Source: Virgibacillus dokdonensis (GTDB lineage: Bacteria; Bacillota; Bacilli; Bacillales; Amphibacillaceae). From it: a stretch of DNA of 64,000 nt. The notes beneath the pieces were generated by a model that did no database searches, was not told the DNA's origin, and saw nothing but the letters and a program-made list of their open reading frames with translations. Positions 32,763-42,167 of the stretch are shown one piece after another (the first letter of the stretch is position 1; the number at the start of each line of letters is the position of its first letter). The position numbers were made by a program, and so were the translations under genes. The DNA is taken from positions 4,004,018 through 4,068,017 of the forward strand of contig NZ_LT745763.1 of assembly GCF_900166595.1 (NCBI RefSeq), written 5' to 3'.

Positions 32763-34469
32763 GGCTCTTACGCATATTTGGTGAGAGTATTTTTTTGATA
32801 AACGGGAATATAACCAATAAAAGGGGTGATTCATATGCGTGAAACTCTAAAACAATTGGATTCTCGTCTGAATGTTGTTTATATTATTCATCACTCCCAA
32901 TTATTGGAACTTGTTGTCTTTCTTGAGTCAAAATCGTCTAAATGTCCAGAATGTAATGATTATACAAGTAAACGACATAGCGCATATATGCGGAAAATAT
33001 TTGATCTACCTTTTCAAAATAAAGCAGTAATTCTTCATGTGAAATCCTATAAATGGTTTTGTGAAAACGATACTTGTAAAAGAAAAATATTCACCGAACG
33101 TTTACCATGGATAGACTGTCATCGTCGCACGAAAAGGTTGGAAGAAGCTCTTCGTACCATTGTTTTTTCTACAAGCGCGGTGCAGGCAGAACATGTTTGC
33201 CGCTCTTTAAAAATGCCTGTAAGTCATGATACACTATTACGCTTAGTTTATAGAACTTCTCTTTTACGAAGGGAAAGCCCCTTTCATAGGTATCGATGAT
33301 TTTGCTTTCAAACGAAGACAGACATACGGTGTCATTATTTGCGATGCTAAAACATCTAAACCAATTGACTTATTACCAGATCGTAATGTTGAGACATTGA
33401 AATCTTGGTTAGAAAATTATATTCCTATTAAAAGAGTTACTAGAGGCCGATTTCCACGATTCAAACAAGTTCTTAATGAAACCTGTCCCGATGCTATTCA
33501 GATTAATGATCGTTTCCACTTGATACAAAATTTATGGAACCTTCATGATCAAGTGATTAAAAAAACCCTACCTTCAAAAATCCCTAAAGAAAGTGATGGA
33601 ACAAATAGAAAATCACAACCAATTCCCCTTACAAAACAGGAAAAATGTAAACAGGAGAATGTAAATAAAAAATGGGAAAGGGCTCTTCGTGTTAAACAAC
33701 TAAAGAGTAAAGGATTCTCAAATCAAGATATTGCATCAATGCTAAATATCGATCGGCGAACAGTTGCAGCTGACTTATTAAAAAAAGAACCCGGAACAGG
33801 ATGTCGACGTAAGCGGCCAAAACCAATTAATAAGTGGAAAAATAAAGTTATAGAATTAGAAAAGAAAGGCTTTACTGTTCAAAACATCTACAACGCCATT
33901 TCAAAAGAAGGGTATGACGGTCCATACAGTTCAGTTAGAGTTTTAGTGGCTGATATTCGTAAACAACGAAAAAAAGGATTAAATCCAGAAACAACTATAT
34001 ATTATTCTAGAAGAGAAATACGAAGAGTTTTATGGCAATGGTCACTTTTTAAGGACAATAATAAGGATGATGAAAAATTGGTTAACAAAATATTAAGGGA
34101 TTAACCACAAATGGGTCCTTATTTTGCCTTTATCAATGGGTTTCGCGAAGCCATTTCTAATCAAGACAAAGAGGAATTACGACAGTTGATTTTGTATGAG
34201 AAAAAACGCAATGATCCGATAACAAAAGGATTCGTTACTAAATTACTATCTGATTTCACCTCTAATCTTCATGCTTGTATTTATAAGGAAAGTAATGGAT
34301 TCGTAGAAGGTAACGTGAATCGATTGAAAACAATCAAAAGAATGATGTATGGACGTGCAAGTTTCGAGTTATTAAGAATTCGAGTACTCTATCCATATCA
34401 ATAATTTTTTAAGACTAATCATTATTAATTGGTAAATGGTGATTTATACACCAAATATGCGTAAGAGCC
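32763..34469 (+). mobile_element. ISL3-family insertion sequence, inactivated
   Basis: Inverted repeats GGCTCTTACGCATATTTGGT at 32763 and its exact complement ending at 34469 bound about 1.7 kb carrying a broken ISL3 transposase. The match extends a few bases further on each side (AAT/ATT). No convincing 8-bp target duplication is visible, so one flank may have been rearranged. Confidence 0.85.
32835..34404 (+). pseudogene. ISL3-family transposase with a frameshift and a nonsense codon
   Basis: AAAGGGGTG precedes ATG 32835. The N-terminal zinc-binding part (KCPECNDYTSKRHSAYMRKI, WFCENDTCKRKIFTERLPWI) runs to 33299. Near 33285 the frame shifts and continues FIGIDDFAFKRRQTYGVIIC and PDAIQINDRFHLIQNLWNLH. 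A TAA at 34102 then replaces a sense codon before PQMGPYFAFINGFREAISNQ, and the C-terminus GFVEGNVNRLKTIKRMMYGR reaches 34404. The catalytic region is split, so it cannot transpose itself. Confidence 0.85.
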
Positions 34470-34560
34470 ATTTTATCATTGACATTTATAAGAAAGGGAA
34501 GTTTCCACATACTCTTGCCAAAAAAGGGATCTCTGGTTGCTAGATGCCACTCTACAATTA

Positions 34561-34622
34561 CGAATTCAGACCTTAATAGCTGCTTAGTAGAATTATCTGT
34601 CTAACTTTATGGGGTCACTTCA
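34561..34622 (+). mobile_element. Solo right end of the IS3 element found at 9640-11090
   Basis: The stretch is nearly identical, in inverse orientation, to the first 60 bases of the complete IS3 copy: CGAATTCAGAC, TAATAGCTGCTTAGTA, ATTATCTGTCTAACTTTATG and the terminal GGGGTCACTTCA. The remainder of that copy has been lost. Confidence 0.8.
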
Positions 34623-34734
34623 AAGCAGGTGGATTTAGACATAAATGTCGACGACTAAAGTCGTTTCTCAGGCTAAAGTCCTGCTCAAAGGCCTTAGCTA
34701 AAGCATCCTCAAAGCTAGGCTAAACTCATTCTTC

Positions 34735-35140
34735 TATCCTAAATATTTCGTCCTTACCTTCATTGAATTGATTTTCTATATAATTTCTTATTATTTCTTC
34801 CGTTACCGTTCCTACGGTGGCACAAAAATATCCTCATGCCCACAAGTGCTGCCCCCAATATCTTTTTTTGAGTTCTGGAAACTCATCCTGCAATAATTTC
34901 GATGATCTTCCTTTTAGATACTGCAATATTTTACTTGGAGCAATACTTGGAGGACAAGATAATAATAAAATGAATGTGGACTTTCCCAACACTTCCTTGC
35001 ACTATGTTAATTCCTCTGGCTTCACAACCTTGGCTTATCAAATCACGTACTCTCACCGCTATATGCCCGCCCAAAACCTTATATCTATACTTTGCCACCC
35101 ATATGACATGATATTTGATATCATAACAGCACGACTATTT
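34735..35140 (-). pseudogene. IS200/IS605-family TnpA (Y1 transposase) remnant
   Basis: Across frames the minus strand encodes YHVIWVAKYRYKVLGGHIAV, QGSVGKVHIH, the expected SCPPSIAPSKILQYLKGRSS, DEFPELKKRYWGQHLWA, a TGA, and GYFCATVGTVTEEIIRNYIE. This is a Y1-family TnpA with at least one frameshift and one stop. Its HUH pair lies around VHIH. Hairpin-rich sequence at 34645-34730 may be the element's left end. Confidence 0.78.
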
Positions 35141-35172
35141 TGACTATCTCCATATTATGTTAAGCCCCCTTT

Positions 35173-35829
35173 TTACAAATTATTGTTTCTCTCTGCCCAT
35201 CGTAGAAGAATATCATCATCTGTTTTATTTCTAGTGGGATCCTCAGAAAAACAAAAACTTATTGTAGTGTCATCCATCAGTTTCTTAAATAATTCTGGTC
35301 TCTGTAGTGCTGCTTTTTGGTTATTTTCAGGACTCCTTTGTCCTAGTGTACCATCCTTTTTGATTCCATTTCTCTTCACGCCAATACAGTAGATACCTCT
35401 AGAAGATTCAGAATCTGTCTTATTTAAGTACTCTATTATAAAATTCTTTAAAGGTGCCTGTTTATTTGTCATTAATTGATCTGGAATAAAAGTAGAAAAA
35501 TATTGTGTAAATTGTTGAATAACATCTCCTAGATTTTCTTTATACTCAATCTCGAAAAATTCTCTAAATGATTTCATATCAGGAATATGTATTTTAAACA
35601 AATCTGCATAGGTACGAAAGGTTTCGTTTCTTTGCCCCTTTTTAATAAACTCAAGCTTAACAATCGCATACTTACTATCTTTCTTTTCTCTATCTGAGTA
35701 AACCTTTACTAGGACAATATATTCTTGCTTTTTATGCTGGAATAGAAAAGCGTCTACAGCCCAATTTCTTTCCTTTAATTCATCTCTGATAACTTTTAAG
35801 TTTTCTAAAGGCGCTTTTTGTTTAATCAT
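35173..35829 (-). CDS. DUF6037-family protein
   Basis: The 218-residue protein has an N-terminal helix and a core beta-sheet region (NWAVDAFLFQHKKQEYIVLV, YAIVKLEFIKKG), the segment FFEIEYKENLGDVIQQFTQY, and a conserved-looking C-terminus (RSPENNQKAALQRPEL, TTISFCFSEDPTRNKTDDDI). I associate this pattern with DUF6037, whose function is unknown. GGGAGAG precedes ATG 35829, which is preferred to the upstream in-frame ATG. It stands alone among IS remnants near the defence genes, so a phage-defence or mobile-element role is possible but unproven. Confidence 0.6.
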   Translation of the reverse strand: MIKQKAPLENLKVIRDELKERNWAVDAFLFQHKKQEYIVLVKVYSDREKKDSKYAIVKLEFIKKGQRNETFRTYADLFKIHIPDMKSFREFFEIEYKENLGDVIQQFTQYFSTFIPDQLMTNKQAPLKNFIIEYLNKTDSESSRGIYCIGVKRNGIKKDGTLGQRSPENNQKAALQRPELFKKLMDDTTISFCFSEDPTRNKTDDDILLRWAERNNNL

Positions 35830-36477
35830 AATATAACTCTCCCTACATAATTTTCGAAAATTATTTTCCTTGTGATTAATATGTAACATAATAAAAAAAT
35901 CTGTGCCTTAAATGTTCTTCCATTAACCTGTCCTGTTAATTGAACAAGCTTTGAGAATTTTGTTGAATAAAAAGCACCTTAATATGCAATGATTCTATAT
36001 TTTAGTAATACATAAACTTTAATAACCACACTACCAAAACCTACAATTATTAAATGACAAATACAATATATGTCTTGAAGAAAAAGGGAGCTATTTCTCC
36101 CATTTAAATATAACCTCTTGTTTTCAAGCTAGTAAAACTGTTGTCACTATTTATTACTAAGTAATCGAGCACATCGTTGCCTAGTGATCTTCCAGCCCCG
36201 ACTAATCAATCTTCTTGTAACGTTAATAACTTCCATAGATGGTGTTATCCGACATTTATTAAATGCTATAACATTATTCTTCTTTTTTAAATACCTAAAG
36301 ATATTTCAAAGCCAACCCGACAAAATCGTTTATTTTTCTGAATATAAAACTTGGAAAAATGGCAGCGGTAAGATTTAGGAGCAAAAATCCAAAAGAATCC
36401 TGTACATCAATAATAAAGCAATTCGAAACAAAACTTGATTTGATGAAAGTAAAATACAATAGTTTAATAATTGTACT
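35830..36477. other. Gene-free stretch between DUF6037 and DUF3800 genes
   Basis: Only AT-rich sequence with short, unsupported open frames is seen. The promoter of the DUF6037 gene must lie at its left end. No transposon ends or RNA structures are evident. Confidence 0.45.
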
Positions 36478-38004
36478 TTATATTATTTCAGCATAATATT
36501 GATTATTTATAACACCAAACTTTACTTTTGAAGGAAATATATTCATACTCATATTTGCAAGACTTACACAATAAATAGTCCAATTTAATAATTCTAAAGG
36601 CAATAGATAGCACTCTATTTGATCATTATTTTCTACTGTTATATTAGGTTGCTCCATATTACCAAAAAAACCCACAGATAGAACATTATACACTTTTCCG
36701 GATTCCGTACTAGGTATTTCCAAATAATCATGTTTAGTCCAATCCAGATAGCATATTGCCCCTCTTTGATTATAATAAATTCCATCATCTTCAGTTATTG
36801 GATTTATTGGCAGCTTAGAACTCATATTAAAAAAGTAATGTTCTAAATTAGTACATACTAATGTATTGTATCGCTCGGGATGCATTTCTAAACCAATCTC
36901 TCTATAATCTTGAAAGTTCTCGTAGCTGTCGAAATAATTCAACAAGGATACAAATTGTATAAAGTTGTCTGCATATATCCCTGAGTAAGACTTAAACCAA
37001 GAATTATTCAATTGGGTTATTATTTTATGCATTTTTTTATATAGAACCAATTGATCTTTATTTATACAAAACCACTCTGTTGGCAATAAATTCTTAGATG
37101 TAGCTTCTTTTATATTTTTATACACTAAACCATCGTCTAGCTTCTTAATAAACTTGGAGATAATACCAACTAGCATATCAGCTATTTGTATACCAACGTG
37201 ATTTTTTGAATCATCCTCACAGACATTCTTAATATTCATTTTCCGTGCGGAAACTAAGGTTTTGCTATCTTCATTTTCATTTCCTTCTTTATCTAAAATA
37301 AGTTGATATTTTATAATTCCGTTCTCATCTAGATATTTCTTAAAACCATCAAAAGAAATTCTATATTCCCAATCAACCTTAAAATCTTTATTGCAATCGT
37401 CTAATATAACTATCAAATCATTGAACATGCTATTTTCTTTTTCTTTAAGAATAATATTTGAGTTATTTGCTTTTATTCGCTCTTTATAAAACTTTTTTAG
37501 CTCTCCTACAATATCTCCATCATTATAAATTGCTTCAATTACATTTTGGGGTTTATAAAGGGAAACTGATTTAGAAATCGAATATCTCAAGTTGTCCATA
37601 TCTATCAATAAATTACTCTCATAATCCTTAAAAATTTGATTAGTTACATATTCAATCTTATTAAGTACAGAAAAATAAAGTAAAATATCTTCATCTATCA
37701 AATCTAAGAAATCATTTAAAAACGAAATGTTGTGCTTGTTAATTGAAGCAAAGCCATTTTTCATTTTCATAGATGTACTTTTAAATTCATTATTAACTAA
37801 CCTTGATTGGAATTTATCCTTGAAATTGTTAAACCCTTGCTCAATATCGTTTTTTCGCTCATTCGCATAACCAATAATTACAGATATAAAATTATTTGAG
37901 TAGTTACCAGCTTGGATCGTTTTTTGATTTATTTTCCTACTATGTTCAGATTCATCATAATAAAATATGTAAACTTTCTGATTTGCATTTCCAGTAATGT
38001 TCAT
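36478..38004 (-). CDS. DUF3800-domain protein
   Basis: The 508-residue product begins VYIFYYDESEHS, the DUF3800 acidic motif, and has NHVGIQIADMLVGIISKFIK near residue 270, the second signature with its aspartate. DUF3800 has an RNase H-like fold and occurs in mobile and defence loci, but its activity is not established. A second, unfamiliar half (about 330-508) includes IYYNQRGAICYLDWTKHDYL and a beta-rich C-terminus, longer than typical 200-300-residue family members. It is a single gene with AAGGGGAGAAG before the start. A nuclease-type defence role is a reasonable inference. Confidence 0.7.
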   Translation of the reverse strand: MNITGNANQKVYIFYYDESEHSRKINQKTIQAGNYSNNFISVIIGYANERKNDIEQGFNNFKDKFQSRLVNNEFKSTSMKMKNGFASINKHNISFLNDFLDLIDEDILLYFSVLNKIEYVTNQIFKDYESNLLIDMDNLRYSISKSVSLYKPQNVIEAIYNDGDIVGELKKFYKERIKANNSNIILKEKENSMFNDLIVILDDCNKDFKVDWEYRISFDGFKKYLDENGIIKYQLILDKEGNENEDSKTLVSARKMNIKNVCEDDSKNHVGIQIADMLVGIISKFIKKLDDGLVYKNIKEATSKNLLPTEWFCINKDQLVLYKKMHKIITQLNNSWFKSYSGIYADNFIQFVSLLNYFDSYENFQDYREIGLEMHPERYNTLVCTNLEHYFFNMSSKLPINPITEDDGIYYNQRGAICYLDWTKHDYLEIPSTESGKVYNVLSVGFFGNMEQPNITVENNDQIECYLLPLELLNWTIYCVSLANMSMNIFPSKVKFGVINNQYYAEII

Positions 38005-38220
38005 TCACTTCTCCCCTTTATACCTGTAACTGATAAAACGTACTAGATTGTGACTCAATACTGTTATTAGTAAAAACCCACTAGAAAAATAAGTGGTCTT
38101 TAGACTCAGTATAGCATATTAAAGATTGATTTTTTTTACTACAATCACTAATACCTTCTCTTCTGTAATGATATCTTCATCGTTTTATTTAGAAAGTACT
38201 GGTCCTTGAATATCCTGTCT

Positions 38221-38388
38221 TCAATAATTATAAACGCGTCTCGTTTTCTCCTTACAAAATGGGCATTTTTGTTGTTTTTGTTTTGTGTATAGTTTCACAA
38301 TAAAGCTACTAGACACTTCAGTTACATCCCACGCATCTACATGCTTGTCTTTAATCCCCAATAATTTTATGATAAAATGACGTTGCAC
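38221..38388 (-). pseudogene. ISL3-family transposase N-terminal fragment
   Basis: From GTG 38388 (behind GAGAGGGGATA) the frame reads VQRHFIIKLLGIKDKHVDAW, then QKQQKCPFCKEKTRRVYNY and a TGA. This is the start of an ISL3 transposase with its CxxC zinc motif. The rest is missing, and an IS3 copy lies directly upstream. Confidence 0.72.
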
Positions 38389-38502
38389 TTCTATCCCCTC
38401 TCTTTTTCTATTGTCTTAACAACTTTAGGGTAACAAAAAGAGGGGGAATGGTGCCGCACCCCAAAAGTTAGAGTGAAAATCTGACTTTTGGGGTGTTTTT
38501 AT

Positions 38503-39066
38503 ATGGCTAAATATAGTTATGAATTTAAATTGATGATTGTAAAAGAATATCTTGAAAATTCCTTGGGCTATGGATTGCTAGCGAAAAAACATGGTATTCC
38601 AAGCCAATCACCAATTGAGAGGTGGGTTCGTGCTTATAAAGAATTTGGTGAGGACGGGCTACGCAGGAAGCATTCTAAACAAGTTTATCCTGTTCAATTT
38701 AAGTTAGATGTATTAAACTTTATGAAAAGGACAGGCGCTTCTTATCAAGATACCGCGATTGTTTTTAAGATGAACAATCCCACATTAATTGCGAACTGGT
38801 ACAGAATTTTCTGGAATGAAGGTATAGAGGGCCTGCAAGATAAATCGAAAGGACGGCCTCCTATGTCTAAAAATCATAAAGCTAAACCAGCGAAACAAGA
38901 AAAAGAGTTATCTCGTGAAGAACTGTTAGAACGCGAAAATGAACTTCTGCGCTTAGAGAATGCCTATTTAAAAAAGTTAAAAGCTTTTCAGGAGAATCCG
39001 AACGCCTTCCTCGAAAAGCACAAGCAGCGTTGGCGTTCGAACTCAAAGAAGAAGGATTCAAATTAA
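38503..39066 (+). CDS. IS3-family OrfA
   Basis: The 187-residue DNA-binding transposase subunit has two helix-turn-helix units (MIVKEYLENSLGYGLLAKKH and VLNFMKRTGASYQDTAIVFK) and the coiled-coil tail LLERENELLRLENAYLKKL. GGGGTG lies seven bases before ATG 38503, preferred to 38488. The slippery heptamer AAAAAAG lies at 38970-38976 and leads to OrfB by a -1 shift. Confidence 0.88.
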   Translation: MAKYSYEFKLMIVKEYLENSLGYGLLAKKHGIPSQSPIERWVRAYKEFGEDGLRRKHSKQVYPVQFKLDVLNFMKRTGASYQDTAIVFKMNNPTLIANWYRIFWNEGIEGLQDKSKGRPPMSKNHKAKPAKQEKELSREELLERENELLRLENAYLKKLKAFQENPNAFLEKHKQRWRSNSKKKDSN

Positions 39067-39893
39067 AAGATGTGTTAGAAATTGTGGGTATTCCAGAGGC
39101 GACTTATCATTACCATATGAAGCAATTACAGAAAGAAGATCCAGATAAAGAGTGGAAAGAAATCATCCTTGAGCTTTTTCAAAAGCACGAGGGTAAATAC
39201 GGATATCGTCGTATTTATTTAGAGTTAAAAAGCCAAGGTTATGTAATAAATCATAAAAAAGTCCAGCGAATTATGAATGAAATGGGTTTAAGGTGCGTGA
39301 AATTCACACGTAAATCTCGCTATAAATCGTATAAAGGTAAGGTTGGAAAAGTGGCTAAAAATCGCTTGAACCGTAGATTTAATACATCCATTCGCCTTCA
39401 AAAACTAGTGACAGACGTGACTGAGTTTAAATGTACCGAAGATCAAAAACTGTATTTAAGTCCAATAATGGATTTATATAATGGTGAAATTATATCCTAT
39501 GGTATTTCTAACAGTCCAACATTAGATTTCGTTATAGCACCGTTAAATCAAGCACTAAAAATTATTAAAAATGAAGCTGAATATCGAACAACGATTCATT
39601 CTGATCAAGGTTGGCACTATCAACATAACAAGTGGATGAAAACATTAAAGAAAAACAAAATCTTTCAAAGTATGTCTAGAAAAGCAACATGTGCGGATAA
39701 TGCGGCAATGGAAAATTTTTTTGGCGTTCTAAAGCAAGAAATGTATTATGGGGAAAAAATAGTGTCTTATGAAGAGCTAAAGCGAAAAATTGAGGATTAC
39801 ATTGATTACTACAATAATGAACGTATAAAGTTAAAATTGGCTGGTTTAAGTCCAGTACAATACCGAACTCAAACCAGCCAAACAGCTGCATAA
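38976..39893 (+). CDS. IS3-family transposase OrfB (produced by -1 frameshift)
   Basis: The frame is open from the slip site. DDE residues are visible in LVTDVTEFK, IHSDQGWHYQ and NAAMENFFGVLKQE, with the HTH_21-like YGYRRIYLELKSQG upstream and YIDYYNNERIKLKL near the end. The catalytic triad is complete, so the copy may be active. Confidence 0.88.
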   Translation, partial: VKSFSGESERLPRKAQAALAFELKEEGFKLKDVLEIVGIPEATYHYHMKQLQKEDPDKEWKEIILELFQKHEGKYGYRRIYLELKSQGYVINHKKVQRIMNEMGLRCVKFTRKSRYKSYKGKVGKVAKNRLNRRFNTSIRLQKLVTDVTEFKCTEDQKLYLSPIMDLYNGEIISYGISNSPTLDFVIAPLNQALKIIKNEAEYRTTIHSDQGWHYQHNKWMKTLKKNKIFQSMSRKATCADNAAMENFFGVLKQEMYYGEKIVSYEELKRKIEDYIDYYNNERIKLKLAGLSPVQYRTQTSQTAA

Positions 39894-39924
39894 TAAAAAC
39901 TCTAACTTTGTGGGGTCACCACCA

Positions 39925-40071
39925 ATGAGTGTGTTTTTTTGCACACTGAAAAATCCCATTGCGATAGAGGACACCACCACAATCAGTATAGAGCCTTATT
40001 ATCTGGAATTAATGCCAGAAAAAAAGCACCAGCAAGATGCCGATGCTTTAAATCTGTTAAGTGCTTTATAA
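39925..40071 (+). pseudogene. Small open frame abutting the IS3 end, probably a gene tail
   Basis: Directly after the IS end ATG opens 48 codons reading MSVFFCTLKNPIAIEDTTTI, SIEPYYLELMPEKKH and QQDADALNLLSAL. Composition looks genuine, but the coincidence with the IS border and lack of a ribosome site suggest the 3' remnant of a gene cut by the IS. No family recognised. Confidence 0.35.
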
Positions 40072-40143
40072 GCTTAACGTTAATTTGAACCAACTTGAAC
40101 CAAAAAACCTTGGTAAGCGTTGGTATATCAACAATCCTATTAA

Positions 40144-40229
40144 CGTTTTGAGAACTGAGGGAGGTAGTAAAATCAAGGCTTGCAGGCACTTTTGTATGCT
40201 ACTTGTATGTTACATGAACTTATCCACAG
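40144..40229 (+). repeat. Repeat related to 21121-21198
   Basis: This is the second copy of the stretch starting CGTTTTGAGAACTG and ending TTATCCACAG. It lies between the IS3 element and the end of the HerA gene, close to the left boundary of the conjugative block, so it may mark an element border. Confidence 0.4.
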
Positions 40230-40325
40230 GTTTATAAAGCAAGCAAAATGAAATTGGACATACTTTTTATCTTTCGGTTCGCACTTGAAGTTCGAGTTGT
40301 TATAGTAAACTCGCTCATTCAATAA

Positions 40326-42167
40326 TCATTTCCATAAATCAGTTAATAAAACAGTATCACTCTGGGGTCTTAAGTTAATGTTATCAATAAAATCTACAGA
40401 AACAGTTACAGGCATTGTTAAAGCTGTGCCGGATATGATACATACTCCTTGTGCAAGGACAGGTAACATAGATTTAGAAACCTTGTCTAATGTTGATATG
40501 GAATTATCTATGATCTGTAGGTCCCTCTCATTCACCAATTTATGTAGAAAGAAATTATGCACTTGTGAAAGGATTGTAGGTGATATATCGGCAGGACGTT
40601 GACTCGCCAAGGTTAAGAAAAAACCGAATTTCCTGCCCTCTTTTATTATTTCTTCAAACAATTCTAATCTGTAATCCATCCAACCATCCTGCTCACGTAA
40701 AGATTGATTTGATAAAATATTGTGGGCTTCATCAATGATAAGATGGAAACTTTCTTTCGCTTGTTTCATTTTATGACTATCAAAATACATCTTTGATATA
40801 ATGAGGGACAGGAACTTTTTAGACTCTGTATTTAAATCTCTAAGCGAAATAATTTGTAAGAATGGCTGTTCTGGTAATTCCTCTACTATCTCGATATAAT
40901 TATAAATTTTACTAAGTCGTGTTTCTATCCTTCTCAGTAATGGAAGAATATGTTCCTGTGCAACATTTCCATATAACAAATCATGTACAAGCTGTAGATG
41001 GCACCTAATTTCAAATTCTTGTAATACATCCAAAGGTGTATTAATTATATGGTTTCTAATTTCCTCTAATAATAATACCTCGTGTGATTCCTGACTAAAA
41101 TCACCTTCGAATCTAAACCATCTTCTATCTCCATACCAATCTTTATGAAAAAAATATTGGCTTTCCCCGTTATAAACTTTAGTGTTCTTGATATTAATTA
41201 AGTATTGGTCTATACCTTGTATATGTTTTTCAAGAACTTCTACCATTATATCTCTAATGTTCTGATTAGGAATCCCAGTATAAATATACCTAATTAGCGC
41301 TAATACCCAATTAGAAAGTGAATCACTCCCAAAATTATATTTTTTTGATCTTTTTAATAATCTAGTAATAAAAGGTTTTTGTGTTTGTTGGGTAGCCGAG
41401 AACAATACTGAAAGCATTTCATCATCAAAGAAAACATCAAATTCAATTGGAAATTTATCTCCAAAGGTATTTCCAGATGTTAAATTATAAATTTTTTTCT
41501 TTTCCTCATCGTTAATGCCAAAAGACTTTTCATGTACATATTCACCATTAAAGTCTAATACTATAAAAGAACTCTTGGTTGTGAGGTTTGGTAACTCATT
41601 TCTGGTAAACAATTCATAATATAATTTATGTAATGTATTCGACTTACCGCTTCCTGTATTTCCAAAAACACCAATATGTGAAGCAAAAAATGAATTTATC
41701 GGCAACGAAATGCCATTGTTTTCATTTAAACTCTTCCCAATTGAGATAGTAAAACTATTATCTTCAGAGATATAATTATTAATAAATATTTGATTTATCT
41801 CTTCATTTGTAGGTATATTGCAAAAGTTACCAATCATAGGTAGGAATGAAGCTCCACTTATAAACTCTCCATTTTTAATATAACCAATCGTTTGGATTTC
41901 AATAAGTCTTTTAATGCTATTTTTTGAAAATCTATTATCCAAATTGTATCCTTTTGCGCTATTTAAATTATCCCAAAAGGATTCCGAATTCACTTTTGCA
42001 ATAATTTTAATAAACCCTTGGGAAATAATAACAAAACTGTTGACGCTAACGTTTTTTATTAACTCTCCATTATGTATAAATGTTGCGTGATTAGCATCAT
42101 CAAAAGTAGCAACTTTTGATACAAAGCCATTTACTTCAACAACTACCCCAATTTCTAGACTATTCAT
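40326..42167 (-). CDS. HerA-family ATPase of a SIR2-HerA defence pair
   Basis: The 613-residue HerA/FtsK-type ATPase has an N-terminal barrel-like part (EIGVVVEVNGFVSKVA), Walker A GNTGSGKSNT near residue 170, Walker B HLIIDEAHNIL near 470, SQRPADISPTILSQ after it, and the arginine-bearing C-terminal region. HerA forms hexamers. With SIR2 it makes the known SIR2-HerA (Nezha) anti-phage system, where the assembly degrades NAD+ and/or cuts DNA upon infection. Its ATG overlaps the SIR2 stop by four bases (ATGA), so the two are coupled. All nucleotide-binding motifs are present. Confidence 0.88.
   Translation of the reverse strand: MNSLEIGVVVEVNGFVSKVATFDDANHATFIHNGELIKNVSVNSFVIISQGFIKIIAKVNSESFWDNLNSAKGYNLDNRFSKNSIKRLIEIQTIGYIKNGEFISGASFLPMIGNFCNIPTNEEINQIFINNYISEDNSFTISIGKSLNENNGISLPINSFFASHIGVFGNTGSGKSNTLHKLYYELFTRNELPNLTTKSSFIVLDFNGEYVHEKSFGINDEEKKKIYNLTSGNTFGDKFPIEFDVFFDDEMLSVLFSATQQTQKPFITRLLKRSKKYNFGSDSLSNWVLALIRYIYTGIPNQNIRDIMVEVLEKHIQGIDQYLINIKNTKVYNGESQYFFHKDWYGDRRWFRFEGDFSQESHEVLLLEEIRNHIINTPLDVLQEFEIRCHLQLVHDLLYGNVAQEHILPLLRRIETRLSKIYNYIEIVEELPEQPFLQIISLRDLNTESKKFLSLIISKMYFDSHKMKQAKESFHLIIDEAHNILSNQSLREQDGWMDYRLELFEEIIKEGRKFGFFLTLASQRPADISPTILSQVHNFFLHKLVNERDLQIIDNSISTLDKVSKSMLPVLAQGVCIISGTALTMPVTVSVDFIDNINLRPQSDTVLLTDLWK

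Larger units (their letters stand above)
38449..39924 (+). mobile_element. IS3-family insertion sequence, second type, complete
   Basis: Ends are inverted repeats TGGTGCCGCACCCCAAAAGT and, read inward from 39924, TGGTGGTGACCCCACAAAGT, giving 1,476 bp. It encodes OrfA and OrfB with the A6G slip heptamer. It is related to but clearly different from the copy at 9640. No target duplication is obvious. Confidence 0.85.

Noticed and set aside
32763..34469. Target-site duplication for the ISL3 element
   Set aside because: The eight bases flanking each end do not match; the apparent AAT/ATT match belongs to the inverted repeat.
36184..36378. 64-codon plus-strand frame in the gap before the DUF3800 gene
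   Set aside because: Poly-Phe run, no ribosome site and no similarity to a known family.
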